64,000 bases of DNA from Porticoccus sp964395715 (GTDB taxonomy: Bacteria; Pseudomonadota; Gammaproteobacteria; Pseudomonadales; Porticoccaceae), in NCBI GenBank assembly GCA_964395715.1, contig CAYNAU010000004.1:248001-312000 (forward strand), given 5' to 3'. Both the position numbers and the translations under genes were made by a program. Position 1 is the stretch's first letter, and every line of letters begins with the position of its first letter. Of the stretch, positions 7,967 to 15,155 are shown piece by piece. Below the pieces are notes generated by a model. The model was not told the origin of the DNA. It saw nothing but the letters and a program-made list of their open reading frames with translations, and searched no databases.

Positions 7967-8860
7967 TTAAATGGCGGCGCGATAGGCCGCAGGCTGTGGT
8001 TGTTCATCGGAAGAATTTCCCTCGTTGGCCGGATCGACCTGACGTGTGCCACCCCCGCCTCCACCATTGGAGCCGGAGAGTTCGCCAGAACGTTTAACCA
8101 GGAAATTCACCAGATAATTGCGAATCTTGTAATAGCCGGGATCATCGATAATGGTGCCCCGATCCCGCGGCCTCGGCAGGCTGATCTTGACGGACTCCGC
8201 CACGTGAGCACTCGGGCCGTTGGTCATCAGCAACACCCGGTCGGCAAGCAGGATGGCTTCGTCCACATCATGGGTGATCATGAACACCGTCTGCTGGGTC
8301 TCACTCCAGATCTTGATCAGTTCATCCTGAATCATGCCCCTTGTCAGGGCATCCAGCGCGCCGAAGGGTTCGTCGAGCAATAACAGCTTGGGACTGGTGG
8401 CAAATGCGCGGGCAATGCTCACCCGCTGACGCATCCCCCCGGATAGCTCCGACGGCTTTTGGTGCAGTGACTTGGACAACCCGACCATGGACAGAAAGCG
8501 GCTGCTATGCGCCTCCACTTCGCTGCGACTCCAATGGGGCCATCGGGCCCTAACCCCGAAGCTGACATTTTGCAACGCGGTCAACCAGGGCAGCAGACTG
8601 TAGTTCTGAAACACGACACCACGGTCCAGGCTGGGGCCGGTAGCTTCTTTGCCGTCCATGATCACGGTCCCGGAAGACGGTATTTCCAGCCCGGCCATGA
8701 CATTCAAAATGGTCGATTTACCGCAACCCGAGTGGCCGATAATGCAGACAAACTCGCCCTTGTCGATACCAATAGTGACGTCATCAAATACGACCAGATC
8801 TTTCTCTTTTGAGGGGTAGACCTTGGAAAGCCCTTCTACACTGACAAAATGGCTGCTCAT
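7967..8860 (-). CDS. cynD: ABC transporter ATP-binding protein, nitrate/cyanate type
   Basis: A 297-residue ATPase of the NrtD/CmpD/TauB-SsuB group. Walker A is GHSGCGKST (about residues 42-50), the signature LSGGMRQR (about 139-146), Walker B LLLLDEPFGALD (about 160-171), and the switch histidine sits in MITHDVDEA. Oddly, the last 45 or so residues form a tail with a six-glycine run followed by a polar, acidic sequence, beyond the usual family end. It lies 3 nt after the permease gene, so the subunits are coexpressed. The substrate is assigned as cyanate by the downstream cyanase and by homology to cyanobacterial cynABDS; nitrate, nitrite or bicarbonate remain possible from sequence alone. 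Confidence 0.85.
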   Translation of the reverse strand: MSSHFVSVEGLSKVYPSKEKDLVVFDDVTIGIDKGEFVCIIGHSGCGKSTILNVMAGLEIPSSGTVIMDGKEATGPSLDRGVVFQNYSLLPWLTALQNVSFGVRARWPHWSRSEVEAHSSRFLSMVGLSKSLHQKPSELSGGMRQRVSIARAFATSPKLLLLDEPFGALDALTRGMIQDELIKIWSETQQTVFMITHDVDEAILLADRVLLMTNGPSAHVAESVKISLPRPRDRGTIIDDPGYYKIRNYLVNFLVKRSGELSGSNGGGGGGTRQVDPANEGNSSDEQPQPAAYRAAI

Positions 8861-8863
8861 GAT

Positions 8864-9691
8864 CTACTCCTCGTATTGCACAAGTTTGGCCACGGCCGCC
8901 AGTGACATATCCAGCAGCATTCCGACGATACCGATCATCAGGATGGAAAAAATCACGCTGTTGAGATCGAGATTATTCCATTCGTTCCAGACGTAATAAC
9001 CGATCCCGGTACCACCCACGAGCATCTCTGCCGCCACGATAACCAGCCAGGCAATACCGATGGAAATACGCATCCCCGTCAGGATGGTGGGTGCTGCCGC
9101 GGGCAGAATGACTAGAAAGGCCGTCTTCAGCTGGCTCAGTTCGTGGGTTCTGGCCACCTTGATCCAATCGTTTCTGACATTGGCCACGCCGAAGGCGGTA
9201 TTGATCAGCATCGGCCAGATAGAACAGATAAAAATCACAAAGATCGCTGAGCGCTCGGAGTCCTTGATAATAAACAGCGCCAGGGGCATCCAGGCCAGCG
9301 GCGAGATGGGCCGCAGCACCTGGATAAAAGGATTAAGCGCCTTGTACATCAACGGGGACATGCCAATTACAAACCCCAGCGGAATGGCGACCAGCGCCGC
9401 CATCAGATAACCAGTCAAAACGCGAAAAATCGAATAGGCCAGCTGGATGCCAATGCCCTTGTCATTGGGCCCCGCATCGTAGAAGGGATTACTCAACTCG
9501 TTCCAGGCATGACCCAGAACCTGCGAGGGCGGCGGCACCCGAGCCTCCTGATCAGCACCGCCCATTAACAGTTCGTACTCCGACATTGCCTCTGTCGCCT
9601 TGGGGGGCTGGTTGAGTATTTCCCAGATCCCCAGCAAGACGGCCAGCAGCACCAGCGACAACAGCATTGCTCTCACATTGAGTGAAGCCAT
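8864..9691 (-). CDS. cynB: ABC transporter permease, nitrate/cyanate type
   Basis: A 275-residue permease of the NrtB/CmpB/SsuC family. An N-terminal membrane segment (about residues 7-25) is followed by a periplasmic loop and then a five- to six-helix BPD_transp_1 core. The EAA-type coupling motif falls around VARTHELSQLKTAFLVILPAAAPTI (about 178-201), where it contacts the ATPase. It has the usual length and no defect. Gene spacing is 4 nt from the binding-protein gene and 3 nt to the ATPase gene, so it is a clear operon member. It forms the inner-membrane channel of the putative cyanate importer; substrate is inferred from context. Confidence 0.87.
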   Translation of the reverse strand: MASLNVRAMLLSLVLLAVLLGIWEILNQPPKATEAMSEYELLMGGADQEARVPPPSQVLGHAWNELSNPFYDAGPNDKGIGIQLAYSIFRVLTGYLMAALVAIPLGFVIGMSPLMYKALNPFIQVLRPISPLAWMPLALFIIKDSERSAIFVIFICSIWPMLINTAFGVANVRNDWIKVARTHELSQLKTAFLVILPAAAPTILTGMRISIGIAWLVIVAAEMLVGGTGIGYYVWNEWNNLDLNSVIFSILMIGIVGMLLDMSLAAVAKLVQYEE

Positions 9692-9695
9692 GTTA

Positions 9696-11159
9696 CTACC
9701 TCTTGATGGGGAAGCTGTTGATGTATTCTTCGGGCTTGGTGTAGTCGAATGTCTTGCCCATGATGGTGTAGTTTTCGTAGGTTTTTGAGGGCGGGGTGTA
9801 ACCCAGCTCTTTCATTACCTTGCCGGTCTCCGAGGCCACATACACCTGCTCAGCAATGGCGTTGTAATCGATATCACCACTGATATAGCCCCAGCGTTTC
9901 ATCTGGGTAAGAATCCACACAGCCATGGAGTGCCAGGGGAAGGGATCGAAGTCGATGCGGTCAGGCACATCAAAGACCTTCTTCTCGATGCCATCCACAT
10001 AACGACCGGTGAGCACTTGCTTCACCACAATCTCTGGCTGGTTGAGATAATTTTTCGGTGAGATAGCCTTGGCAATTTCTTCGCGGTTTTCCGCTTTCGC
10101 TGAATAGTGCGTAGCGTCAACGATGGCCTTGAACAGAGCCGCGTAGGTGTTCGGCATTTCCGTGGCGAACTTCTGGCTGCAGGCGAAGGCACAACAGGGG
10201 TGTCCCTCCCAGATATCCTTGGTGAGGATATGCAGGAAGCCCACTTTCTCAAAAACAGCGCGCTGGTTGAATGGGTCCGGTGACAGGTAGCCATCAAGGT
10301 TACCCGCTTTCAGGTTCGCAACCATTTCGGGCGGTGGCACGACCCTAATCTGAATATCCTTGTCAGGGTCCAGGCCATGTTCTGCCACGTAATAGCGCAG
10401 CAGGAAGTTGTGCATGGAGTAATCAAACGGAACACCAAATTTGAAGCCCTTCCAGTCTTTGGGATCGCGCTTGTCGATGTGCTTGTTGTGTAAAACAATC
10501 GCTTGACCATTGATATTTTCAACGGCCGGCATGATGTAGGGAGTTGCCGTCGAGCCGGCACCGATGGACATTGCCAATGGCATGGGCGTCAGCATGTGCG
10601 AAGCATCGTATTCTCCGTTGAGAGATTTATCCCTGGCCACCGCCCAGCCAGCCGTCTTGATCACATCCACATCCAGGCCATACTTGGCATAAAATCCCAT
10701 GGGCTGGGCCATGATGATCGGGGTGGCGCAGGTAATGGGAACAAAACCCACTTTCAGTTTGGTTTTTTCCAGCGGCCCCATGGATTCCTTGACCGCAGCC
10801 TTCACCTGGTCCATGGGTATCAGGCTGCCCAATGCAGCGGCCAGCGTACCGCCACCAACCATACGAATGAAGTTGCGCCGGCTGGTGTCATTGTGACCAA
10901 ACACGCCGCGCACTATGGCACTTTCAACAACGCGATCCATCAGGTCTTCAGAGCTATCAAAGCTCTCTTGCCCCGCACCTGCCTGGCGGGCATGAAGTTC
11001 ACCCGCCTCTGCCTGCTGTTCCAGCAGTGCCTGGCGCTGATAATCGGACAGCCCAGTCGGTGAGGACGCCTCGGCCTTACATACCGAACAAGAACAATCA
11101 CTGGTATGGACCAGGCTGTTGCCGCCGTCATAGGGATTACCCAAACTTTTGTTGCTCAT
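9696..11159 (-). CDS. cynA: CmpA/NrtA-family substrate-binding protein with Tat signal
   Basis: A 487-residue periplasmic binding protein of the nitrate/bicarbonate/cyanate family. The binding domain starts around residue 130 (KLKVGFVPITCATPIIMAQP) and contains the family blocks DVDVIKTAGWAVARD and EGHPCCAFACSQKF. A twin-arginine motif SRRNFIR (R94-R95) and hydrophobic stretch to about 112 indicate folded export by Tat. Unusually, about 93 residues precede the motif, including H18 and C22-x-C24-x2-C27. Several internal ATGs (for example M74) are possible later starts, but the ATG at 11159 is preceded by AGAGGATAGTGAATC and its frame is well used. It is the first gene of the operon. Exact ligand is not readable; cyanate is inferred from cynS. 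Confidence 0.87.
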   Translation of the reverse strand: MSNKSLGNPYDGGNSLVHTSDCSCSVCKAEASSPTGLSDYQRQALLEQQAEAGELHARQAGAGQESFDSSEDLMDRVVESAIVRGVFGHNDTSRRNFIRMVGGGTLAAALGSLIPMDQVKAAVKESMGPLEKTKLKVGFVPITCATPIIMAQPMGFYAKYGLDVDVIKTAGWAVARDKSLNGEYDASHMLTPMPLAMSIGAGSTATPYIMPAVENINGQAIVLHNKHIDKRDPKDWKGFKFGVPFDYSMHNFLLRYYVAEHGLDPDKDIQIRVVPPPEMVANLKAGNLDGYLSPDPFNQRAVFEKVGFLHILTKDIWEGHPCCAFACSQKFATEMPNTYAALFKAIVDATHYSAKAENREEIAKAISPKNYLNQPEIVVKQVLTGRYVDGIEKKVFDVPDRIDFDPFPWHSMAVWILTQMKRWGYISGDIDYNAIAEQVYVASETGKVMKELGYTPPSKTYENYTIMGKTFDYTKPEEYINSFPIKR

Positions 11160-11190
11160 GATTCACTATCCTCTTGGCTCTGCTTGATAT

Positions 11191-11207
11191 TGCACACTGC
11201 TGGTGCA
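11191..11207. promoter_or_regulatory. NtrC-like binding dyad in the cynA leader
   Basis: Read in the direction of the operon the 17-mer is TGCACCAGCAGTGTGCA. It matches the classical NtrC pattern TGCACCA-N3-TGGTGCA at 12 of 14 defined bases. It lies about 100 nt downstream of the inferred transcription start and 32 nt before cynA. NtrC sites normally lie upstream of the promoter, so this could be a downstream enhancer, a repression site, or chance. Confidence 0.4.
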
Positions 11208-11317
11208 GGCTTGACTTAAATAAGGCCCTATCCATATCCGCTTTCTATCCTGACCTCACTCCATCGGGGGCTTTCAGCGCGGCACTCAGCAATCTGGAGA
11301 AAACACTTACTAGCTAT

Positions 11318-11333
11318 CGCAACTTTGATGCCA
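11318..11333 (-). promoter_or_regulatory. Sigma-54 promoter of the cyanate operon
   Basis: On the minus strand the sequence is TGGCATCAAAGTTGCG. The -24 GG and -12 GC dinucleotides have the required ten-base spacing, and the site matches TGGCAC-N5-TTGCA at 9 of 11 defined positions. It points at cynA, leaving a leader of about 150 nt. The gene diverging from it encodes a sigma-54 activator, which is independent support. Confidence 0.8.
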
Positions 11334-11401
11334 ACATGGCGGGCAACAACCAACCCACTGATTTTCAGTGAAAAACTGTCTGAACAGACAAATGTCATCA
11401 A

Positions 11402-11434
11402 GTATGAAAAATCGTAATTTACGATTTTTCATAC
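11402..11434. promoter_or_regulatory. Perfect 33-bp palindrome, likely activator-binding site
   Basis: Two 16-base arms, GTATGAAAAATCGTAA and its exact complement, flank a single central T. Its centre lies about 85-100 bp upstream of the sigma-54 promoter and about 94 bp before the activator gene. That is the expected place for an enhancer site and for autoregulation of the activator. There is no T-run, so a terminator role is unlikely. Confidence 0.75.
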
Positions 11435-11441
11435 TATAGAA

Positions 11442-11453
11442 AACGAATTTTCG
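11442..11453. promoter_or_regulatory. Second small dyad next to the palindrome
   Basis: ACGAA-TT-TTCGT has five-base inverted arms and shares the ACGA...TTTTC core with the 33-bp palindrome. Its centre is about 30 bp from that of the large palindrome, roughly three helical turns, which suits paired dimers on one DNA face. Confidence 0.4.
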
Positions 11454-11511
11454 TAATAACTGGCTTGAAACTTGAATACCAGAGGTAACGCCTGTACTCG
11501 AGTGTGACGTC

Positions 11512-13389
11512 ATGTATTCCGATCGTTTTTTCAATGATTCCGCCACTGCGCAGCTGGTGATCGACCCCTATGGGGACCAGATTGTTTGCTCCAATCTTGA
11601 GGCCTGCAGATTACTGCGCATGGATATGCTGGAAATCCAGAGCATTCGTCCCAGCCAGCTGTTCTCACCCAACCTACCGGGGCTGATGGTATTCACCCAG
11701 GAGCTCCTGGAAAAACACCGTGGCTGGAGCGACCTGCTGCTATTACAGACGATATCGGGAGAAGCGCGACTGGAAGTCAGCGCGCGCTGCTCCACTGCCT
11801 CGGGAACCACCCTGCTCTATTTCAGCCTGTTGAATTCAGAGGAAATGGACCAACTGCGTGAACGCTCCAGCGCTGAACGCCATTACCTTTCCGGTATTGG
11901 CCATTGGAACAGGGTGTCTCAGGTTTTTCAGGAATTTGAGCGTGAAAATCAGCTGCTGCTCGATGCAGCAGGTGACGGAATTTACGGTGTCGACGCCAAC
12001 GGCATTACCACCTTCGTGAACCCGGCCGCCGAGCGCATCCTCGGCTATACCGCGGATGAACTGGCCGGGCGCAATATGCACAGCATGGTGCACCATTCGC
12101 ATCTCGACGGCAGTCATTTCAAAGTGGATGAATGCCCCATATTTGAAGCCTTCCGCGACGGTGCGGTCCACCAGGTTGAAAATGATGTGTTCTGGAGCAA
12201 GTCGGGAAAGCCCATCGATGTGGAGTACACCAGCACCCCCATTCAGGACAACGGCTTTACGGTCGGGGCCGTGGTCATCTTCCGGGATATTTCACAGAAA
12301 AAAGCCGACAAGAAACGTCTGCTGGAAGCCCTGGCGGAAGTGGAAACTCTGAAGAACCAGCTGGAGCTGGAAAATGCCTACCTTCAGGAAGAGATCAACT
12401 CGGAATTTAACCACCACCAGATTATTGGCAAAAGCGCCGCTATTCAGCACATTCTGCAGAAAATCGAACTGGTTGCTCCCACCGACTCCACCGTGCTGAT
12501 CAGCGGCGAATCCGGTACCGGTAAGGAGTTGATTGCCCGCGCCATTCATGAAATCAGCCAGCGCTCACACCGCTCTCTGATCCGCGTGAACTGTGCGGCC
12601 ATCCCCGAAGACCTGTTCGAAAGCGAGTTTTTCGGTCATGCCAAGGGAGCATTTACCGGGGCCACCAACGACCGACCCGGTCGCTTTGAGCTGGCCAATG
12701 GCGGCACCCTGTTTCTCGATGAAGTCGGTGAAATTCCCCTGCACCTGCAGGGAAAACTGTTGCGGGTGCTGCAGGAACAACAGTTTGAACGGGTCGGTGA
12801 ATCCCGCACCCGTCACGTGGATGTGCGCATCATTACGGCAACCAATCGCAACCTGAAGGAACTGGTGCAACAGGGACAATTTCGGGAAGATCTGTACTTT
12901 CGCCTCAATGTTTTCCCCATCGAGTCAGTTCCCCTTCGGGAACGCCGGGATGATATCCCCATGCTCACGCAGCATTTTCTGCAGAAAAGCTGCACGCGGG
13001 CCAACAAGCCCGGTCTGAAAATTCCCCTGAGCGAACTGGAAAAACTCAAACACTACCACTGGCCGGGGAATATTCGCGAACTGGAAAATGTCATTGAACG
13101 GCAAGTAATTCTGGCACAGGGAGCGGCCCTGAAATTCGACGGACTGGTCGGGACTGAGGCAGCCAGCACCGACAGTGAAGCTGCCACAGCACCGACCGAC
13201 ATCCTCACACACCGGGACCTGCGGCAGCAGGATCGTCGCAACCTGCTGATGGCCCTGGAACGCTGTCACGGCAAGGTGTTTGGCACTGGCGGTGCCGCCG
13301 AGCTACTGGGCATTAAGCCCACCACACTGGCTTCCCGTATCAAGAAATATCGCATTGACCCAAGACAGTTCAAACCCCAGCCACTGTGA
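11512..13389 (+). CDS. Sigma-54-dependent activator with PAS domains (PAS-AAA+-Fis)
   Basis: A 625-residue enhancer-binding protein. A PAS-like N-terminal region (about residues 5-110) is followed by a second PAS domain (about 145-260), a short coiled coil (about 264-297) and the AAA+ domain. Walker A is GESGTGKE (332-339), the sigma-54-contacting loop GAFTGA is intact (379-384) and Walker B is LFLDEVGE (400-407). A Fis-type helix-turn-helix ends the protein (about 575-618). There is no phospho-receiver domain, so it probably senses a ligand or redox state directly. It diverges from the cyanate operon, whose promoter is of the sigma-54 type, so it is almost certainly that operon's activator. 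The effector is unknown; cyanate or nitrogen status is a guess. Confidence 0.92.
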   Translation: MYSDRFFNDSATAQLVIDPYGDQIVCSNLEACRLLRMDMLEIQSIRPSQLFSPNLPGLMVFTQELLEKHRGWSDLLLLQTISGEARLEVSARCSTASGTTLLYFSLLNSEEMDQLRERSSAERHYLSGIGHWNRVSQVFQEFERENQLLLDAAGDGIYGVDANGITTFVNPAAERILGYTADELAGRNMHSMVHHSHLDGSHFKVDECPIFEAFRDGAVHQVENDVFWSKSGKPIDVEYTSTPIQDNGFTVGAVVIFRDISQKKADKKRLLEALAEVETLKNQLELENAYLQEEINSEFNHHQIIGKSAAIQHILQKIELVAPTDSTVLISGESGTGKELIARAIHEISQRSHRSLIRVNCAAIPEDLFESEFFGHAKGAFTGATNDRPGRFELANGGTLFLDEVGEIPLHLQGKLLRVLQEQQFERVGESRTRHVDVRIITATNRNLKELVQQGQFREDLYFRLNVFPIESVPLRERRDDIPMLTQHFLQKSCTRANKPGLKIPLSELEKLKHYHWPGNIRELENVIERQVILAQGAALKFDGLVGTEAASTDSEAATAPTDILTHRDLRQQDRRNLLMALERCHGKVFGTGGAAELLGIKPTTLASRIKKYRIDPRQFKPQPL

Positions 13390-13468
13390 ACACAGCAAAG
13401 AACAACATTGCCAGCAGTCGTCTGTCTACCTGACAATGGGCCACCCATGTTCTGCAAAGGTGTCCATC

Positions 13469-13849
13469 ATGATTTACCAGGGAAGCTGTCATTGCGGCGC
13501 CGTGTCGTTTCAAGCAGAAGCGCCGGACTCCGTGGAAGTGGAGGACTGCAATTGCTCTATCTGCAGTAAATCCGGCTATCTGCACCTGATCGTGCCGAAG
13601 AAAAACTTCCGGCTATTGAGCGGCGAGGAACAGTTACAGACATACACGTTTAACAGCGGTGTCGCCAAACACACCTTCTGCCGGATCTGCGGCATCAAGC
13701 CATTTTATATACCCCGCTCCAACCCGGACGGTGTGGACATCAATCTGCGCTGCTTGAATGAACAGCCAAAATCCATAACCATAGTCGAGTTTGACGGGCA
13801 GAACTGGGAACAGAATGCCCACACACTGGCCCACAAAAGCCGGGAATAA
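13469..13849 (+). CDS. GFA-family zinc protein (CENP-V/GFA domain)
   Basis: A 126-residue GFA-domain protein named after glutathione-dependent formaldehyde-activating enzyme. The zinc ligands are visible: CHCG near the start (about residues 7-10), CNCSICSK (about 29-36) and CRICG (about 74-78). Start ATG 13469 follows AAAGGTG; the longer open frame upstream overlaps the activator gene and has no signal. Most bacterial members have no tested function, and real Gfa activity has been questioned, so formaldehyde metabolism should not be assumed. It begins 79 nt after the activator gene and may be cotranscribed with it. Family is certain; role is unknown. Confidence 0.87.
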   Translation: MIYQGSCHCGAVSFQAEAPDSVEVEDCNCSICSKSGYLHLIVPKKNFRLLSGEEQLQTYTFNSGVAKHTFCRICGIKPFYIPRSNPDGVDINLRCLNEQPKSITIVEFDGQNWEQNAHTLAHKSRE

Positions 13850-13927
13850 TAAAAAATACGCCACAGCCGATGCTGACCTATATAAGTACAACAGGGGGTC
13901 TGAGGCGGCGAGCCAGAGGGAAAACTC

Positions 13928-15106
13928 ATGAACGATTCACTGCGTAGTGCCGCGGATTCTGTGCTGCATAAAACGGTCACTCAGGCGGGCGGCGCACCGG
14001 GCGTGGTGGCCATGGCCACCGACAGACAGGGCAACTTCTACGAAGGTGCTGCCGGGTTGCGGGAAATGGGCAAAGAACAACCCATGACTACCGACTCCGT
14101 ATTTGCCATTTTCTCCTGTACCAAGGCATTAACAGGCACCGCACTGATGCAATTGGTGGAGGAAGGGCTGGTTAGTCTGGACGATCCGGCGAAGAACTAC
14201 GTGCCGGAAATTGCTGAAATCCAGGTGCTGGATGGCTTCGACAGCAATGGTCAGCCGAAACTGCGTGCACCGAAATCCGACATCACCCTCAACCAGCTGA
14301 TGCTGCATACCGCCGGCTTCTCCTACGAGTTTTTCAGTCAGGATGATCTGGCCTTTCGCACCGCAAGGGAAACTCCGACAGTGGTGTCGAGCACCTTTGA
14401 CGGCATCAGGACCGTCCTGCTGTTCGACCCGGGTGAGCAATGGGCCTACGGGGTTAATATCGACTGGATTGGGAAGGTAGTAGAAGCGGTGCGCGGCAAG
14501 CGACTGGGCCACGTCATGCAAGAGCGTATCTTTACGCCGCTGGAGATGCACGACAGCGCCTTCGAAATCACTCCAGCCATGCAATCGCGACTGGCCAGCC
14601 TGCACACCCGTGCAGAAGACGGCCAGCTGGCACCCTGGGACCTGGTGCTGCCGCAACCCCCGGAAATGGACATGGGCGGTCACGGCCTCTACGCCACCGT
14701 GGGCGACTACATGAAATTTATCCGTATGCTGCTGAATGACGGCGATGGCGCCAATGGCAGGGTATTGAAACCGGAGACCGTGGCAAAGATGGCACAAAAC
14801 GGCCTCGAGGGCCTGCAGAGTGGCGGCTGGACCAGCTCCATTCCAGCACTCTCCAATGACGGTGAGTTCTTTCCCGGCCTGAAGAAATCCTGGGCTTATA
14901 CCTTCCAGGTCAATGAAGAGGCGACACCCTCCGGGCGACCGGCGGGTCAATTGATGTGGGCAGGGCTGGCCAACCTGTTCTACTGGATTGATCGGCAAAA
15001 TGGCATTGGTGGTATGTGGGCTTCACAGATACTGCCGTTCCAGGACATTGCCTCTTACCCTGGATTTGTCGATTTTGAGTCAGCGGTCTATCGCCACCTG
15101 AAATAG
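13928..15106 (+). CDS. Serine hydrolase of the class C beta-lactamase/esterase family
   Basis: A 392-residue beta-lactamase-fold hydrolase. The catalytic Ser-x-x-Lys is S63-C-T-K66 in FAIFSCTKALTG, the LMLHTAGFSYEF block is typical of the EstB-like esterase branch, and WAYGVNIDW supplies the tyrosine region. Near the C terminus, GGMWASQILPF takes the place of the KTG box, as in this esterase group. There is no signal peptide, so it is cytoplasmic and more likely an esterase than a drug-hydrolysing beta-lactamase. GAGGCGGCGAGCCAGAGGG precedes the start. It is separated from the GFA gene by 78 nt and followed by the rhlE terminator on the other strand. Substrate unknown. Confidence 0.87.
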   Translation: MNDSLRSAADSVLHKTVTQAGGAPGVVAMATDRQGNFYEGAAGLREMGKEQPMTTDSVFAIFSCTKALTGTALMQLVEEGLVSLDDPAKNYVPEIAEIQVLDGFDSNGQPKLRAPKSDITLNQLMLHTAGFSYEFFSQDDLAFRTARETPTVVSSTFDGIRTVLLFDPGEQWAYGVNIDWIGKVVEAVRGKRLGHVMQERIFTPLEMHDSAFEITPAMQSRLASLHTRAEDGQLAPWDLVLPQPPEMDMGGHGLYATVGDYMKFIRMLLNDGDGANGRVLKPETVAKMAQNGLEGLQSGGWTSSIPALSNDGEFFPGLKKSWAYTFQVNEEATPSGRPAGQLMWAGLANLFYWIDRQNGIGGMWASQILPFQDIASYPGFVDFESAVYRHLK

Positions 15107-15118
15107 TCACCCGTAACC

Positions 15119-15147
15119 ATAAAAAAAGCCCGGACATTTGTCCGGGC
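15119..15147 (-). terminator. Intrinsic terminator of rhlE
   Basis: Read on the minus strand, GCCCGGACA and TGTCCGGGC arms with a short AAA-type loop are followed by seven T. It lies just past the rhlE stop codon. The plus-strand hydrolase gene ends beside it and may share the stem, but lacks a T-run in that direction. Confidence 0.88.
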
Positions 15148-15155
15148 ATTGTCGT

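Larger units (their letters stand above)
11160..11511. promoter_or_regulatory. Divergent control region between cyanate operon and activator gene
   Basis: The 352-bp gap has no convincing gene. From left to right it holds an NtrC-like dyad (11191-11207), a sigma-54 type promoter reading left (11318-11333), a perfect palindrome (11402-11434) and a second smaller dyad (about 11442-11453). The region around the palindrome is AT-rich compared with its flanks. A 65-codon frame at 11174-11371 crosses the promoter and lacks family features, so I leave it out. Confidence 0.7.

Noticed and set aside
11174..11371. 65-codon open frame in the cyanate control region
   Set aside because: It crosses the sigma-54 promoter, has no ribosome-binding site and shows no family features.
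13469..13849. Formaldehyde-activating enzyme
   Set aside because: Only the GFA zinc domain is evident, most members have no such activity, and no formaldehyde pathway genes adjoin it.
14129..14998. 289-codon minus-strand frame opposite the serine hydrolase
   Set aside because: Antisense to a gene with an intact catalytic motif; no domain features of its own.
13928..15106. Beta-lactam resistance gene
   Set aside because: The fold is class C-like, but there is no signal peptide and the C-terminal motif is of the esterase type.
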